A stretch of 64,000 nt of DNA from Margaritifera margaritifera (GCA_029931535.1 JAQPZY010000928.1:684501-748500), one strand, 5' to 3'. Counted from the stretch's first letter, positions 1 to 11,646 are shown. A program made the numbers and translations. The notes: a model not told the origin generated them from the letters alone.

Positions 1-399
1 CAATAATTCATAAAAAGAGAGACATAATTTCTGGAAAACAAAGTTAGACTCAAAACAGCACATGGTGACTTAGTGTATGAGATATCTGTTTTTTAATCAA
101 CCATGGGAATAACAAACTTTGACATTTATCTGATATCATTCATGCGTTTAAAGGGATTGAAACAATGTTCCAAATTGTTGAAAATAAAAGTACGAATTGT
201 AGATGCATGTTCTGTTGGTTTGTTGTTGACATCAAAATAAAAATTGTCCAGGGTAAATTACTCTATGAATATCTTTATACCGTTTAATATGATTGACAAA
301 GAACAGTATTTAAGGCACCTATACTACGATCCTGAAAGCACAGATGCTAACATAATTGTTGGGCCAAGTAAAACGGGACAAAATTAAAATAAAATATGC

Positions 400-1000
400 T
401 TAATTGAAAGAATGGTTAAATAAACAATCTATCTACACATTGCACAAGCAAGCGAGAGAAAATATTTCCATTCAAAGGTGTCTATCTTACTTGTGTGGAT
501 GACCAGTGGCAAGCAGACATTGTTGACACGCAAGCAGATCAACATACAGTGATGGATACAAATGCATCTTGACAGTGATATGTCTTTCAGGAGATGACAT
601 GCACGACTCTTTCACGGACATCTTCAAACAAAGAAAACCATAAAAGATACAGTTTGATTAAGGGAAAGAGTTTTACATCATGACAGTCAAGGATTTGCTG
701 GAAAATGAAAACATCGAGTACTTTTCAGCCTACTCAGACAGAAAGGCATCAGTAGTTTAAAGGTTTAAACGCACTCTCAATACTATAAAGTGGAAGTTTT
801 ACACTTAAAAGGAAACTAAAGTTTATTTAGAATACATTGACACTCATCACGCATCAATAGATATGACTCAAAAATAAGGCGACGACAGTGTAGGCAATGG
901 TCTGTCAAGGTTAAAAATGACATTACAGAATAAATGAAAAAAGCCAACATTGAAGAATATGAAGTTGATTCAAACTAAATTTCAAGAACGCTGAAAAACA
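400..1000 (+). pseudogene. Polinton A retroviral-type integrase (rve/DDE), pseudogene
   Basis: Integrases of this family insert the linear element DNA into the host genome. Fragments in several frames read like the Polinton integrase: an N-terminal LHKQAR-type stretch near 430-460, the core block VDDQWQADIVD near 490-525, and the C-terminal core block near 695-810 (ENIEYFSAYSDRKASVV, then RFKRTL). The second catalytic aspartate block is not recognisable. The third catalytic residue, the glutamate of the VVERFNRTL-type motif, is replaced by a TAA stop at 758-760. Other stops and frame changes are frequent, for example just after the core and in the C-terminal part, so no functional protein is possible. 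It lies at the left end of element A, as expected. The identity is strong from the two core blocks; the exact ends are uncertain. Confidence 0.85.
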
Positions 1001-1429
1001 AATAAAAGGTGAAAGGTTTTTACACACATCCAGTAGTACTTGAGGTTTAGCTACTTAAATAAATGTATGTAACGTCGAAGAATCGACAAAGCCCTGCAAC
1101 AGTTGGAAAATATCACAAATGTCACAGAGAAAAGCAGGTGGAAGAAATGGAAAAACGAAATACAATTTACCTGAGATGGAGAGAGTGCGTAAAACAACAG
1201 AGATTAATATGATATTACAATGGAGGAAATGAAAAGATAAAAGATCGAAATCAACAGAGAATTACACCTGAATATAGGAAAATAGTACGTAGAGGATCAA
1301 CGTATTTGCCAGTTTCATATATAAATGGCAATGCTAAACACTTTTTGTAGATAAATGGACTGCAGGTTCAATAAACTAACCAGTATGGTGCATGACCCTT
1401 CTCCCGCAACTCAGTTTAACTCTCCAGTG

Positions 1430-2186
1430 ATATTTCACAAATTTTGAACGCGATAGAAAGTTACTACACTGAAACTAAATTTTTCATATTCAACCCACTG
1501 AACATTTTTGAAAACTACTCTCTAAAATTTGACAGTGATGAATGAATGAAAAGATCCCAGTTTTACAATTTCACGTTTGATGAGGAAACTGCTGTCGGAA
1601 TGTAAAATACCCGTACCCGATGCATTCAAATCAAATAACAACAACATGGACTTAAAACGGTTTAATTTGATCGGCAACAATTTTAAATTCTACCATGCAC
1701 GAATGGAGGAAGATCAAGGGCAAAAATAAATACTTGATCGATAACAGCCCAGAAGAACAAAAAGCTCTACACCAAGATTTTGGGGAACCTACATGAGCTA
1801 TTGTGTTAGTCACTTACAAACGTAAATATAACAATGGGGCATATACTGTTGAGTATTGGAGAACAGTGCAAGCTGATGAAATTACTTCTACGACAGACAA
1901 AGAATTACATACATGCTGGACACACTTTTTTCTGCCAGACATTAATGGCGTAACAGATGAGGGAGTATCTAGACTGAATCTAATTAGCAGAGTATATGTA
2001 ATCTCCGTCTTGCGTGTTCAGTTTCAAAATGGAACATCTATTACTCTGTCCGTTACGACGGTGTCAGAGAGTGTTAAACAGTTGATGGAGCTATTAATTT
2101 CAAGACAGCAAGGTTACAACACATATGAGATCATCGTGTTAAAATTCCAACGATTCATAACAGATTCAAAAGTGAAAATGGGCTGA
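1430..2186 (+). pseudogene. Unknown Polinton A gene with one 127-codon open stretch
   Basis: From 1803 to 2186 a 127-codon open frame survives, with ordinary protein composition (VYVISVLRVQFQNGT, then a run of S/T/V). Just upstream, at about 1440-1610, other frames give protein-like text (FFIFNPLNIFENYSLKFDSDE), so the original gene probably began near 1430 and has lost frame at least twice. Position between the integrase and the minus-strand coiled-coil gene suggests it belongs to element A. The upstream text vaguely resembles the opening of penton-like (minor capsid) proteins of this group, but this is too weak to name it. I do not recognise the family of the open part. It has no signal peptide and no membrane segment. 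Confidence 0.4.
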
Positions 2187-2524
2187 CGGTATCTTTTTGT
2201 TACGAAGTGAAATGGTTATGAAATTGGGTTAATATCTTCGGATGCAACAACAATTTACAGACATCCAGTGACTCGTTTAAATGAGGGTTAAACCCTGCCA
2301 TCAATACCTAGGTATTACAAGAGAAGTATTACAAAAGGCTCATAAACAACATGTACAATAAAAAAATGAAGAAGACAAACATGAAGATAAAGTGAGTGAC
2401 AATTATGTAGAAAAGAAGGATTATGATGATGATATTTCTTCAAAATACCTCTAATTCGGCCTCGATGTTACACATAGTACATCTGCTAATTCTGAGATTA
2501 TCTGACGCTCAAAAGACAATTTTG

Positions 2525-2665
2525 AAACGCAAGAAAAACCCCCCAAAAAACAACAAAAAAAACCCCAAAACAACAACAAACAAACAAACACACACAAAAA
2601 ACCAAAAACAAAACAACAGCAAAGAAAAACAAAACAAAATGAAAAGAAAACAAACAACATCGTGT
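2525..2665. repeat. A/C-rich low-complexity tract
   Basis: The + strand is almost only A and C (aacaaaacc-type words). Open frames across it on either strand are composition artefacts. Confidence 0.85.
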
Positions 2666-2739
2666 ATGAAATAAACAATCTTTTTTATACTCATGGTTGA
2701 TGGAGCTGCTATGGTTTACTTTTTGAAATAGGTTACGAA

Positions 2740-4760
2740 ACTGTACCTCTTCTAGTTGCTTTGTTTACATATCTGACCAAAAATGCGAGTAACAAACCAA
2801 TTAATGACAAGAACGTAACATAGCGTGTTCAGCGAGTAAAGAAATAAGTTATCCAGCACTCCAAAGCAACCATCCTATCACGATACAGATAATTCCAGGC
2901 AATGCTGATACTACTCTTTTGACTAAACCAAACAAATAATCTGCTAAATTTTCAAGCATTTTTGATTATGTCAAAAAACTGATTCACGTGGAGTAGGAGG
3001 AGTTGGCGGAATAGTTGGAGTTGGTGTCTAAGGGGAGTTAGGGTAGGAAAAAAAAGCACTTCTCATCAAATTTGCAATGGACATAGCAGCCGTTGATATT
3101 GTCATTGCAATCGCTGTAACAAGAGCAGCAATTGTAACACCCTTTTCTTTGAACAACAGTTTTAGTCATTCCCCTAGAGAGATTTTACAACTTATCATTT
3201 GTTGAATTTTTTTCCATGTTGAACTTGTAAATATTTTCAATTTGCTCGATATTTCCAACTAGTTTTGTTCTCATAATTTTAACTTTGCCCAGTTCATTCT
3301 ACCATATATCTATATTTTATCACGAGTGTTTGTTTCTTTCTTAATTTCATTTAAGTTTTTTAATTTGTTCAACAAGATGTTTCGAGTTTTTAAAAGCTTC
3401 TATTTTTGAAACTGCAATTTCAAGAACGTTATTGTATCCACGAAGTTCTCTTTCTTCTTGCGTGGTATTTGTTCTTCGTATTCCGGTAAATGTTGTACTC
3501 TTTGAATGTCATCAAACATTTCATCTACATGTATTTAAGGCTCCAACTGTGTAATAATTAATTGATTTCTCAACCGTGGATTTGTACGACAAAGATCTTG
3601 CATCTCTATATTCTCGGGGACATGCATTGGTTTTCTGATGGTAAATGATGGCTCAAGCGGATATTTAGGTTATGTATATGACATTGGACTTTCTCCAGGC
3701 TCTATTGTTTCCTTTGTGTCTATGAGTCTATTTAATCTATCCAACAATTCATCTGTTATGACGGAAGTAGTAACAGTTTATCTATTTGTAAGCTCCTCAA
3801 TATTTAATTATTTCATAAAATGGTATCCTCCAAGTTTCTGATGAAAGTTGTATCCCACTGTTCTGAGTGATCCTTAAATCAACTGCACCACCGAAACTGT
3901 CAATGGATTTAATATATATTTCATGATTACTATCTCTATGAATACTTCCTGCATATTTGCTTACATAGTCTGGGCCTTACTTTGTAACCAGAATTTCTGA
4001 ATAGTTGCTCAAATGTGATTTCATTTTGTGCTATAGGTTGTTCTCTAGTATCAACACTTAACATATTTGTGATCTTCAACACTATTAGTAAGATTTATAG
4101 GATTATCAATTCATGTTTGAAGTCGCGGATCAACCGTCCATAGTTCTTCGTATTCATGTTCAGGGTCATCAGATTCTTTCAGTTCAAAATCATCACCACC
4201 TTCAGCAATTTTAAAGTTATTTGAATAGCAAAGAAAATGGATAAGTTACATATGAAAACAGAATTGGCATTTTTCGAAGACAAAGATAGATCACTTTAAC
4301 TCGTTACAATAGATGAATACTGCGCATGTCTTCCTCAGTGATGAGGTTAGCGATCTTGAAGGGTTCAACGTTTTTCTTGTCATCACCAATCTCTTCACTA
4401 GAAGGTATTTTATTTATTGATCTATTTTCACTGGCTAACACGTATCTAGTATTTGTCCAGTGTAAACATGTCCTTTGTTGATCAGGATGAGATAAATCAA
4501 AAGATGCAGATTATATTTAATGATCTAAGTCTAGTTTATATTCTCTTACACCTTCTGGTTTTGTGAAGTTTAGTAATCTTTTATAAAATACCCACATATG
4601 GTACCTGATTTATTGCTGTTTCTTAATGTTGGCAAAATTCTACTTCTTGTCATTATAATTAATCTAAACTTTTCATCATTGTAGTACCTTTGTTTCATAT
4701 ATTTATTCACGCATCCGCTCTAGTGCTGTCTCTTTTCGTTGTAACATTTCTTTTTGCTTC
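2740..4760 (-). pseudogene. Polinton A coiled-coil / membrane-segment protein, pseudogene
   Basis: Read on the minus strand, this interval is protein-like over about 2 kb with several frame changes. From N to C: a charged region (FKIANLITEEDMR near 4330-4380; GGDDFELKESDDPEHEYEE near 4140-4210), a mixed region (EITFEQLFRNSGYKVRPRL near 3970-4020; KSIDSFGGAVDLRITQ near 3850-3920), a helical/charged stretch near 3380-3560, a hydrophobic segment KGVTIAALVTAIAMTIS near 3080-3145, a short proline-rich linker (PTPTIPPTPPTP), and a C-terminal hydrophobic helix (ALPGIICIVIGWLL near 2855-2910). The order coiled coil, GVTI-type helix, Pro linker, PGII-type helix is familiar from an uncharacterised protein carried by many invertebrate Polintons. 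Function is unknown; a virion or membrane role is inference. It runs opposite to the integrase and ATPase. Confidence 0.6.
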
Positions 4761-4868
4761 ATTACAGTGCGCTATGTTTTCATCTCTTCAACTTTTTTGT
4801 TCCAATTTCTTTACAGTAAACTTTGTTTAAATCTCTCCTTGCTTGCATTTTCTTTTCAGTGTTCTTTG

Positions 4869-4869
<1 letters not shown>

Positions 4870-4943
<74 letters not shown>
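4870..4943. repeat. (AT)n microsatellite
   Basis: About 37 uninterrupted AT dinucleotides inside element A, in the 5' part of the minus-strand coiled-coil pseudogene. It probably arose after the element inserted. Confidence 0.97.
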
Positions 4944-4945
<2 letters not shown>

Positions 4946-5164
4946 AATTTTTCATGTACTCTTGTTGACAAGACTTAAACGTAGATGTTTTATTAAACTC
5001 AATTATGTTCTTTTCTATTTCACATCTGGGACATATTTTAGAATCCACGTCTTTTATTTACCCAGTTATATTTCAAAGTACTTTCACTACTCGTAAATAC
5101 ACTTTAAGTCATCTTGCAATCTTGAAACCATGTTATTCTATCTTCCAAATTTCATTGTAAAATA

Positions 5165-5595
5165 AATGGAAGATAGCGAAGATAAAAAAGAATATGAACA
5201 CAAGGTTGAAACAGAAATATAAAAGGTTACTGCACAAATCATAAAAAATCTACGTAGTGTTGAACTTGGTAAGCAACTTGGAACACGTTCACAGACATTT
5301 AAACGAGCCAAAGCTGAACATTTGAAACAAGTCTTACAAGATGCTGGAAGTACCTAAATAACACAGCAAGAAATGAAACGAGCTCAAATAGCACAGGTTA
5401 TTTTTTGATAGGTGGTTGAGTCGATATTTTGGGAATCTTGCTCATTTGGTCAAAACGTAAAGTTGCTTCTTCACAGTCTCCAAGACACAGTGGTAAAAGA
5501 ACTTGAAAATAAAAATGAACAATCAACCAAAGCACAAGGGAAAAATCCAGTCATGACAGTATCTTATCACACAATACCAGAAATGCTTTAACACA
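5165..5595 (+). pseudogene. Unknown small Polinton A gene
   Basis: A lysine/glutamate-rich protein is visible with about three disruptions. It starts at the ATG near 5165 (MEDSEDKKEYEHKVE), continues with LRSVELGKQLGTRSQTFKRAK near 5250-5310 and EMKRAQIAQVI near 5370-5400, and closes with DTVVKELENKNEQSTKAQG near 5490-5545. The composition suggests a helical, soluble protein. It is followed at once by the 310-bp tandem duplication. I do not recognise the family; its place within element A and the same coding direction as the ATPase make it likely element cargo. Confidence 0.45.
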
Positions 5596-6195
5596 ACTTT
5601 AAGTCTTTTCTCCAGTTTACTAGCTTTTTCGTTAGATAAATAAAATTTCGAGCAAAACAAAACAACTTTATCAAAACAATTTACCATGCTGCATCACAGT
5701 TGCATACAGCATGCTTTTAAAAAGCTGTTGAAGCTTACAATCGGTCGACCATCAAGAATTGTCATTGAAGAAATTGCCAAGTTAATCATTCCATGTTCAC
5801 TAAGCAAATTTACAATTGACTATCTGGTAGCACATGGACTTTTACCTGGCAAAATTTTTAACATCGTAAAATCGAGTTTTAAATCAAACATACATTGCTA
5901 ACAGAGCTTTAAGTCTGTTCTCCAGTTGGCTAACTTTTTGCTACATAAATAACGATATGTCGAGCAAACCGAAAAACATCATCAACAAAATATACGACAC
6001 GACAGTACCCTCTTCTGTTACTGCTGCGTACATCATGTTTGAAAGAAGCTATTGAAGTTTACAATTGGTACTCCATCAACAATATAAATTGGAGAAGTTT
6101 TTAAGCTGATCATTCCAGTTTATTTCGCCCAGTTCACAATAGACTACTTGGTCAAATGGACATTAACCTGACAAAATAGTTGCACAACAGATAGA
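5595..6195 (+). repeat. 310-bp tandem duplication of a small gene in Polinton A
   Basis: The words aagtcttttctccag at 5601 and aagtctgttctccag at 5911 open two diverged copies with a period of 310 bp. Copy 1 holds a 71-codon open frame from 5686 to 5901 (MLHHSC, then IIPCSLSKFTIDYLVAHG). Copy 2 encodes the same protein but with frameshifts and stops (AAYIM, then DYLV-like text in shifted frames). Both include the same upstream segment with a run like gataaataaaatttcgagcaaa, which may be the original spacer and promoter area. So a small gene of about 70-80 codons was duplicated in tandem with its upstream region, and the copies then diverged. The product is unknown. Confidence 0.75.
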
Positions 6196-6240
6196 GTTGC
6201 TTTTGTTGTTAGGTAAATGACATCTATAAAGTGAGATGAG

Positions 6241-6640
6241 TGAAACTCAATGTTTTTGAGAAGGTAACGAGATCAACAATGATTTGGTCACTACAAAGGC
6301 ATGAGAAAAATACAAAAGAGTATACAAAGTTTTAAAATGGTTAGGTTGGAAACAGTTTCAGCTGGTGTAGGTATTTCAGCAGCTGGATTGTGCTTAACTG
6401 GAATAACAACTGGTATACTTGTTCCACTGATCTTCACAAAATGTAGCTCATCAGTCATAGGAATTGTGTCAAAAGCTTTGAATGAAAAGATCATTCGCAA
6501 GACAGTTTTGAAACATGCTTGAATAGTAACATCAGCCATTGATAAGTTCAACGGTATAGATTGAGTGATAAGCAAATCAATCACTGATGACGATTGCACC
6601 TTCGTTGTCATATGCGGCGACGTTATGGCGGAGAGACAAG
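6241..6640 (+). pseudogene. Polinton A small hydrophobic protein (double-helix, Gly/Ala rich), pseudogene
   Basis: The frame from 6301 reads a basic N-terminus (MRKIQKSIQSFKMVRLE), a Gly/Ala/Thr-rich hydrophobic segment (VSAGVGISAAGLCLTGITTG, about residues 20-40), then SSVIGIVSKALNEK. After a stop at 6520 a shifted frame continues with IDKFNGID and SKSITDDD. A protein with the same plan is found in Polinton B at 17.4-17.97 kb: hydrophobic segment, then LNTIAKLYSVAIEDKIIS. The two copies support the gene as a real family in both elements. The family is known from many invertebrate Polintons but has no assigned role; a membrane or virion function is inference. Confidence 0.55.
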
Positions 6641-6869
6641 GCTCGTCCCGAAGGGATAATGAAAAGGTCTACCGAAGGAAGAACGGTACACCTGCGTGCA
6701 GAGGCCACAGCAGAATCAGCAATGAGGACTTATTTTTTATCATTAACAACAACAATGAGTACAAAGAGATAAAAAAGCGACCCCAAACTTCCCAACCCCC
6801 CAACCCCTCAACAAAAAACAAACCACAATCGGGAAATAAATAAGGCAAGAAATTCAGAAGAAAAACTAT

Positions 6870-8012
6870 TATACAAATGGACAGCTCAAATGAAGAGGAC
6901 TATATTACAAAAGATTTACTACCTGTAAACGAAAACCCATTAGGAGGGTACAATTCATAAATTGAACATCAGGATCAGAGATGAAGCTTGCAGAGTTATA
7001 TATATTCACTGTATGCCTGTAACATGTGGTTTCCACCTTAAGTAAATTGAGTAGGTACAGAATGTTTGGAAATATTTCACTTCGAGGTTCGAGTGAACCT
7101 TTACACCTTGAGACTAAAACAGATGGAAAAGATAGAACACATAGTCAAACGATTAGCAATGACTTAGACCTCAGCGACAATCGTATTGTCAATTTACATG
7201 ATTCTGACAAAATTAATGATGCGGCAAATACAAGATTTGTATTGAGAAGAGTTGATAACCAGATACTAAAAACATTTAGTGAGAATAATTTAAAAGACAT
7301 TAAGACGTAAAGGGAAAGAGTTGACAATAAATTAACTGCTTTTGAACAGAATGGCAGTGAATGAGCTAGCAAACGTAACTTGCTACAAATATTTGTTTAG
7401 GAGAACAGAAACAAATAGTTTAGAAGTTCAAGCAGAGATTCAATAAGTTATATACTGGTATTCAGGCCCTACAATCAGCAAGGAAAAGAACAGATGATTT
7501 ACCAAACATTAGGCAATATTTACAACCAATTGAGCAGAGGATAAACAAAGAGATAGATGCCTTGGAAAGTGACAAGGAGTAAATTAAAACATTTCTGGAA
7601 AACTATGGAACTCTACAATCTCAACTGGAGAAGTTACAGAGGGACTTTGATCACGAAATCAAACAGGACAATCAAGAAATTAAAACGCTAATGAATGATT
7701 TTAACACACAAATTACTGGCCTAAATAACAAGATCGCGGTTAACACTAATACTTTGTCAGAGTTGCAGAAAATAATGATTTAGATTAGATAACTAAAAGA
7801 TAAATCACGTCAAAACCAAAATGAGTGTAAATGAAAGTACGATTAGATCAGTGAAGATAACTTACAGTTTAACCATTATAAATTTCAATGATAGAATCAA
7901 GACGATAAGCTATGTTAATTTCACCCAGTTTTGCAACAAATTACAAGCTGAGGTTGACCAATCTAAGTCAAATGCAAAAGAGTATGCTGATAGAGAAGTG
8001 CTAGTTATATAG
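6870..8012 (+). pseudogene. Fiber-like protein, paralog 1, Polinton A
   Basis: The region encodes a protein of phage-tail-fiber or adenovirus-fiber style. Visible are YRMFGNISLRGSSEP (7050-7100), DLDLSDNRIVNLHDSDKINDAANTRFV (7165-7250, the 'asymmetric N-R-I-V-N-L... D-A-A' shaft or neck motif), then charged coiled-coil text in changing frames to about 7790. MSVNESTIRSVKI at 7821 and SKSNAKEYADREV near 7965 close the unit. At least five frame changes or stops are present. Such proteins trimerise and serve attachment in related viruses (family knowledge); the role here is inferred. A second diverged copy of the opening block follows 1,319 bp downstream. Confidence 0.55.
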
Positions 8013-8289
8013 GTGTTGTGCATGGTAGTATTTATGAAATAGACACAGATAAAGAGGCTGAGAAAATATTGAACTAATTTTTAGCAAACCTTTACAATAA
8101 TTTGAGATGCATTCAAAACTGAAGGAGATAAAAGACACTCGCGTTGAGTGGTAGCATTGACAGAGTTAACACTGAAATAAAAGCAAAATTAGAGAGCATT
8201 CAAAACCAAATTGAACACGGAAATAGGAATAAAAATCATTGTATTGGGTGTATCTTAGAGAGAATAAATTGAAAATTGATATCAATGAA

Positions 8290-8881
8290 AACAAATATGA
8301 ATTTGATGGAAAAATAATAGATTTGCATGATCTGCACGTAACTTGTGTTTTCCACGTAAGGTAAAGTGAATAGGTACAGAATATTTGGAAATATATCACT
8401 TTGAGGTCCCAGTATATCTTTAAATATGAATACAATTGAAATGGAAACGATACAACGATAGGTCGAACAATTAAATCTGATTTAGATTTCAGCAGTAATG
8501 GTCAAGAACTGTTGAAACAGAGATTCAGTACTTTACTGCTATTCAAAAAAGTTTTACAGCTCGGCAATAGAAAACTTCTCGGTGACTATAGAAGGTTTGC
8601 CAAAAATGGTTTATTCCCAAGGCTTTCTATTGAGGCAACAGTTTACAGAAACCACTAAGTATTTCTTTGCTGAGTAAGAAAAGCACACAGAAATGAGCAA
8701 CGTAAGTGTCAACAATTATTATACTGACATTCATTGCATCTGGCTTGATTTGAGAAGTACTCACGATAAAATATTACATGGTAGTAGTCTTAAATTAGCC
8801 AGTGTACAACAGGGTATTCACTGGTATATCGACAGAAAAGAAAATATTGAAAACAATCAACTCAGATCAAATCTCTTTTAG
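8290..8881 (+). pseudogene. Fiber-like protein, paralog 2 with C-terminal head, Polinton A
   Basis: The block around 8372 (aggtacagaatatttggaaa) repeats the block at 7053 and again encodes YRIFGNISL. The following text is short and frame-broken. From 8693 a 62-codon frame stays open (NNYYTDIHCIWLDLRSTHD, then ILHGSSLKLASVQQGIHW), which resembles the C-terminal head of fiber-like proteins of this group: LDLRS, then a HGSG-type turn. Its last codons abut the ATPase remnant at 8890, as in related elements where the fiber and ATPase genes are neighbours. Either the gene was duplicated in tandem or the two copies are two genes with a shared N-terminal anchor. Confidence 0.5.
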
Positions 8882-8889
8882 ACATGTAT

Positions 8890-9370
8890 TGAATGAACCC
8901 CATTAACATGATCATTTGTAGAGTGACTAATAGTGGTAAAGCATTGTTTGCAGTAATTTGTTCGAGACGGAATACAAAAGTTATTTTGGATCACATTGTT
9001 ATTGTCTGTCCAACATTTCTGTGCAACAAAACATATGATGGAAAGAGGATATTCAAAGATATTTAGGTTGATCTGTATCAAGGAACCAATACTTTGTTTT
9101 TGATTGATGACTGTGAATCTTGATGATGTAGAAAATAGAGCGACTATCCTAACTAGATTAGCTTTCGATGGAAGACATTTTGAAATATCGGTATGGGTTA
9201 TTGTGTAAAAGTATAACTATGTGATGAAAGATTACGGGGAGATGTTTGGTAGTCGCTTAGTGCAAGGGAACGGTGTTTGAAGAAAATTACTTAATTTCAG
9301 GTGAAATGAAATTAGAGGTTGTAGATATTGTGAAACAAACTATTGATGAGTCTTGCCGTTAAAATTATTA
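8890..9370 (+). pseudogene. Polinton A DNA-packaging ATPase (A32/FtsK-HerA type), pseudogene
   Basis: ATPases of this family pump the element or viral DNA into capsids. Visible in order: MIICRVTNSGKALF at 8908-8949, a Walker A loop in which the usual GxTNSGKT has become RVTNSGKA; IVIVCPTFLCNKTY near 9000-9035; a Walker B strand TLFLIDDCE at about 9091-9117; ILTRLAFDGRHFEISVWVI near 9145-9205, the arginine/sensor block that is highly typical of Polinton ATPases; and KYNYVMKDYGEMF to 9250. Stops occur at 8892, 9066 and 9207 and frame is lost after 9280. The two substitutions in the P-loop would by themselves abolish ATP binding. Identity is strong because four blocks occur in the right order and spacing. 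Confidence 0.88.
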
Positions 9371-9399
9371 TGTAACTTTTGTTATTACTTAATATTGAT

Positions 9400-9880
9400 C
9401 ATTATTAAGATAAAGTATGGTTGTATGTGATAATGTTAGTTTCAATGACGTTTTAAGCAGTCACAAACGGTAATATTCGATGAGATTTTCAAATATATTA
9501 CACATCTGATCCAAATTATCAGGTTGGCGCTTGGGGTTTGGGTTTGTGACCTGTCATCATGGTAAAGGCAAACATTTATATTTCTAATGAACCACGACTT
9601 TGTCTCTGCTCAGGAGTCACCCTCCATGAAATTGAATATTTGATAATCTACTGCCCTGGTGTAAAAGATTAATCTGTTTTGTGTACGGGGCATCCATCCC
9701 GGGCCATAGGCGGAGTGAAAATGTTAATTTCAAGGAAATCTAATTTTATGTTGGTTGCTATTATTTACAATTTTTGAACCCCTAACGATGAGGCTAGAGT
9801 TTTCCTTTCAATCGAAGGTGCTAACAAGAGCATAAGGTAATGTTTTTTTACATTGTCAACCCCAGAACCTCTTGTCGGCA
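9400..9880. other. Spacer between ATPase and PolB remnants
   Basis: The ATPase (+) and PolB (-) genes converge on this roughly 480-bp stretch. No recognisable coding text, repeat or terminator hairpin was seen. A remnant of the 3' ends of both genes may be hidden here. Confidence 0.5.
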
Positions 9881-10293
9881 TATATTAACAACGCTATTTT
9901 GTTTACTGTGATACTGCACATCTGGTGATTTTATGACCTGAGTAAATGAATTACCTAGTAATTTTTCTTGTGACTGAATAAACAATCTTTGTACATCTCA
10001 AAATGTGAATTATTGTGGAATATAATTTTTTTTTATGCCTTTACATTCCTTTTTTTCATCATTGCCAGTACTGTATAATAAAAGTTTTGCCCTTAACCCA
10101 CAGAGCTCTCTGATTAGTGTGCCATTTAACTCATCCGTGAACAGTCCAGGAACTTCGCTTGATCGATGTTAAACAGATTGTCCTTGGGATAAGCAACTAG
10201 TGTCACAGGAGTGTGTGTCATCCTTAATGTCGTTGGAAAAGTTGTCTGTTTCTATACGAATGCATAATGAATCTGTACATCATTCTATCACAG

Positions 10294-10295
10294 TA
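10294..10295. repeat. TA target-site duplication, left copy
   Basis: TA immediately before the left terminal repeat of the 1,349-bp element; its partner is at 11645-11646. Confidence 0.85.
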
Positions 10296-10391
10296 CACCG
10301 CTCCCTCGATAACTCGCGCCCGGATAACTCGCGAACCCGCTTATAACGCGGGTCAGGCGTGGATTCCATTTTTTAAAAATAAAAAATACGA

Positions 10392-10428
<37 letters not shown>

Positions 10429-11644
10429 ACCCTATTTGTTGAAGGTAAAAAAAATCGCGATCAAAATTAGTAAATGAAACCTTGATATATCGCTCGTTTT
10501 ATCGTCAAAACCAGTGGTTAGTACCCGGAAATATGAATCAACATCATGAAATTTTCAACTTTTAATAAGAAGTCATATATTTTGTTCAATTTTCTTTCCA
10601 AACCACACTCTCAGCACACTATAAATAACAATATTCGACGAAATTTTTCCGTGAGAATCTAATTAAGTGCCGACCGTTTTTTTTTTTTTTATCTCCGACT
10701 TGCGAAAGTATTTGTTGTGTTGTTACACTCAATTAATAGCAGACCTGCTTTGTATTATCACGTTAATTACGTTTTTTGTATCAATCAAACAAAGTGGGTG
10801 GAATAACAGAAAAGTTCAAAGGCGTGCAAATCCTGCCCGCGTAAGAGCTAGCGGTCACGGCCGTGTGTCAGGTCAACTCATTTCAATTGATCAATCGAAC
10901 ACTGTTATAAATATTATTATGTAAGTAATAAAATTAAACTACCTTAAATTAGCCTACTCATTCACAAATATGATCAAAAATAGTAAGGCAACCAAGCCAA
11001 ATACTTGTTAAATAAAAAGCTTTGTTTTACAGATACGGTTCATTACGGAGAAGCGAGTTCCAGAGTTTGTATTGAACTTAAAATTTCTAACTTGCTACTC
11101 AGGGATTTCCTCAAGGATGAGAAGAAGTTTCACTGTTACTTGATACGAAATCACGGCATCCATATTTTATTAATAGAACAATAAATAAATCGAGTTTCGA
11201 CGTTGACGGTTGTTTGACGAAATAAATGTCCGTAGTTTTTGAAAAAAGGAATCTTGTTTAGTTGTGAATCGACAACAACAAAAAGCAATGACGTAATACA
11301 CAATATTTTCGCGAACACGTGTTGTTGAAACCGCTTTGACAAATGTTGTTTACGATCTTTCAGAGGTAGGTTATCTTGAAAATAAAGGTAATTTATACAG
11401 AAAAGCAAACAACTACATTAGAAAAAGCTCTTTATTGACAATTAATCCCAATGTTATTATAATTGAGTATTCAGCCATTAAACAGCCCCGTTACCCCCCC
11501 TCCCCCCTGCGGTTTTCTCGATGTCCAGCGGGAATGGCATCCCCTTCTCAATTTTTTTGAGGTCCCTCGGTAACTCACGCCCTCGCTTATAGTGCGGTCT
11601 ATGTTTTTGGACCCCGTTGTGCGCGAGTTATCGAGGGAGAGGTG
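10296..11644. mobile_element. Non-autonomous TA-target DNA transposon (Tc1/mariner-pogo style) inside PolB
   Basis: The left end starts CACCGCTCCCTCGATAAC at 10296. The right end, read inward on the minus strand from 11644, starts CACCTCTCCCTCGATAAC, so terminal inverted repeats match over about 24 of 25 bases, with weaker similarity further in (GCTTATAACGC versus GCTTATAGTGC). The element is flanked by TA on both sides. The uninterrupted target (cattctatcacagTAtttcttttc) survives at 11801-11823 in the adjacent duplicated copy, which fixes both ends to the base. No transposase is recognisable inside; open frames at 10667-10924 and 11336-11560 look non-coding. An A-run follows the left end at 10391-10424. 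Superfamily assignment to Tc1/mariner (pogo-like) rests on the TA duplication and terminal repeat style. Confidence 0.88.
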
Positions 11645-11646
11645 TA

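Noticed and set aside
2423..2694. Lysine/asparagine-rich (+) and phenylalanine/cysteine-rich (-) frames
   Set aside because: They lie over an A/C low-complexity tract.
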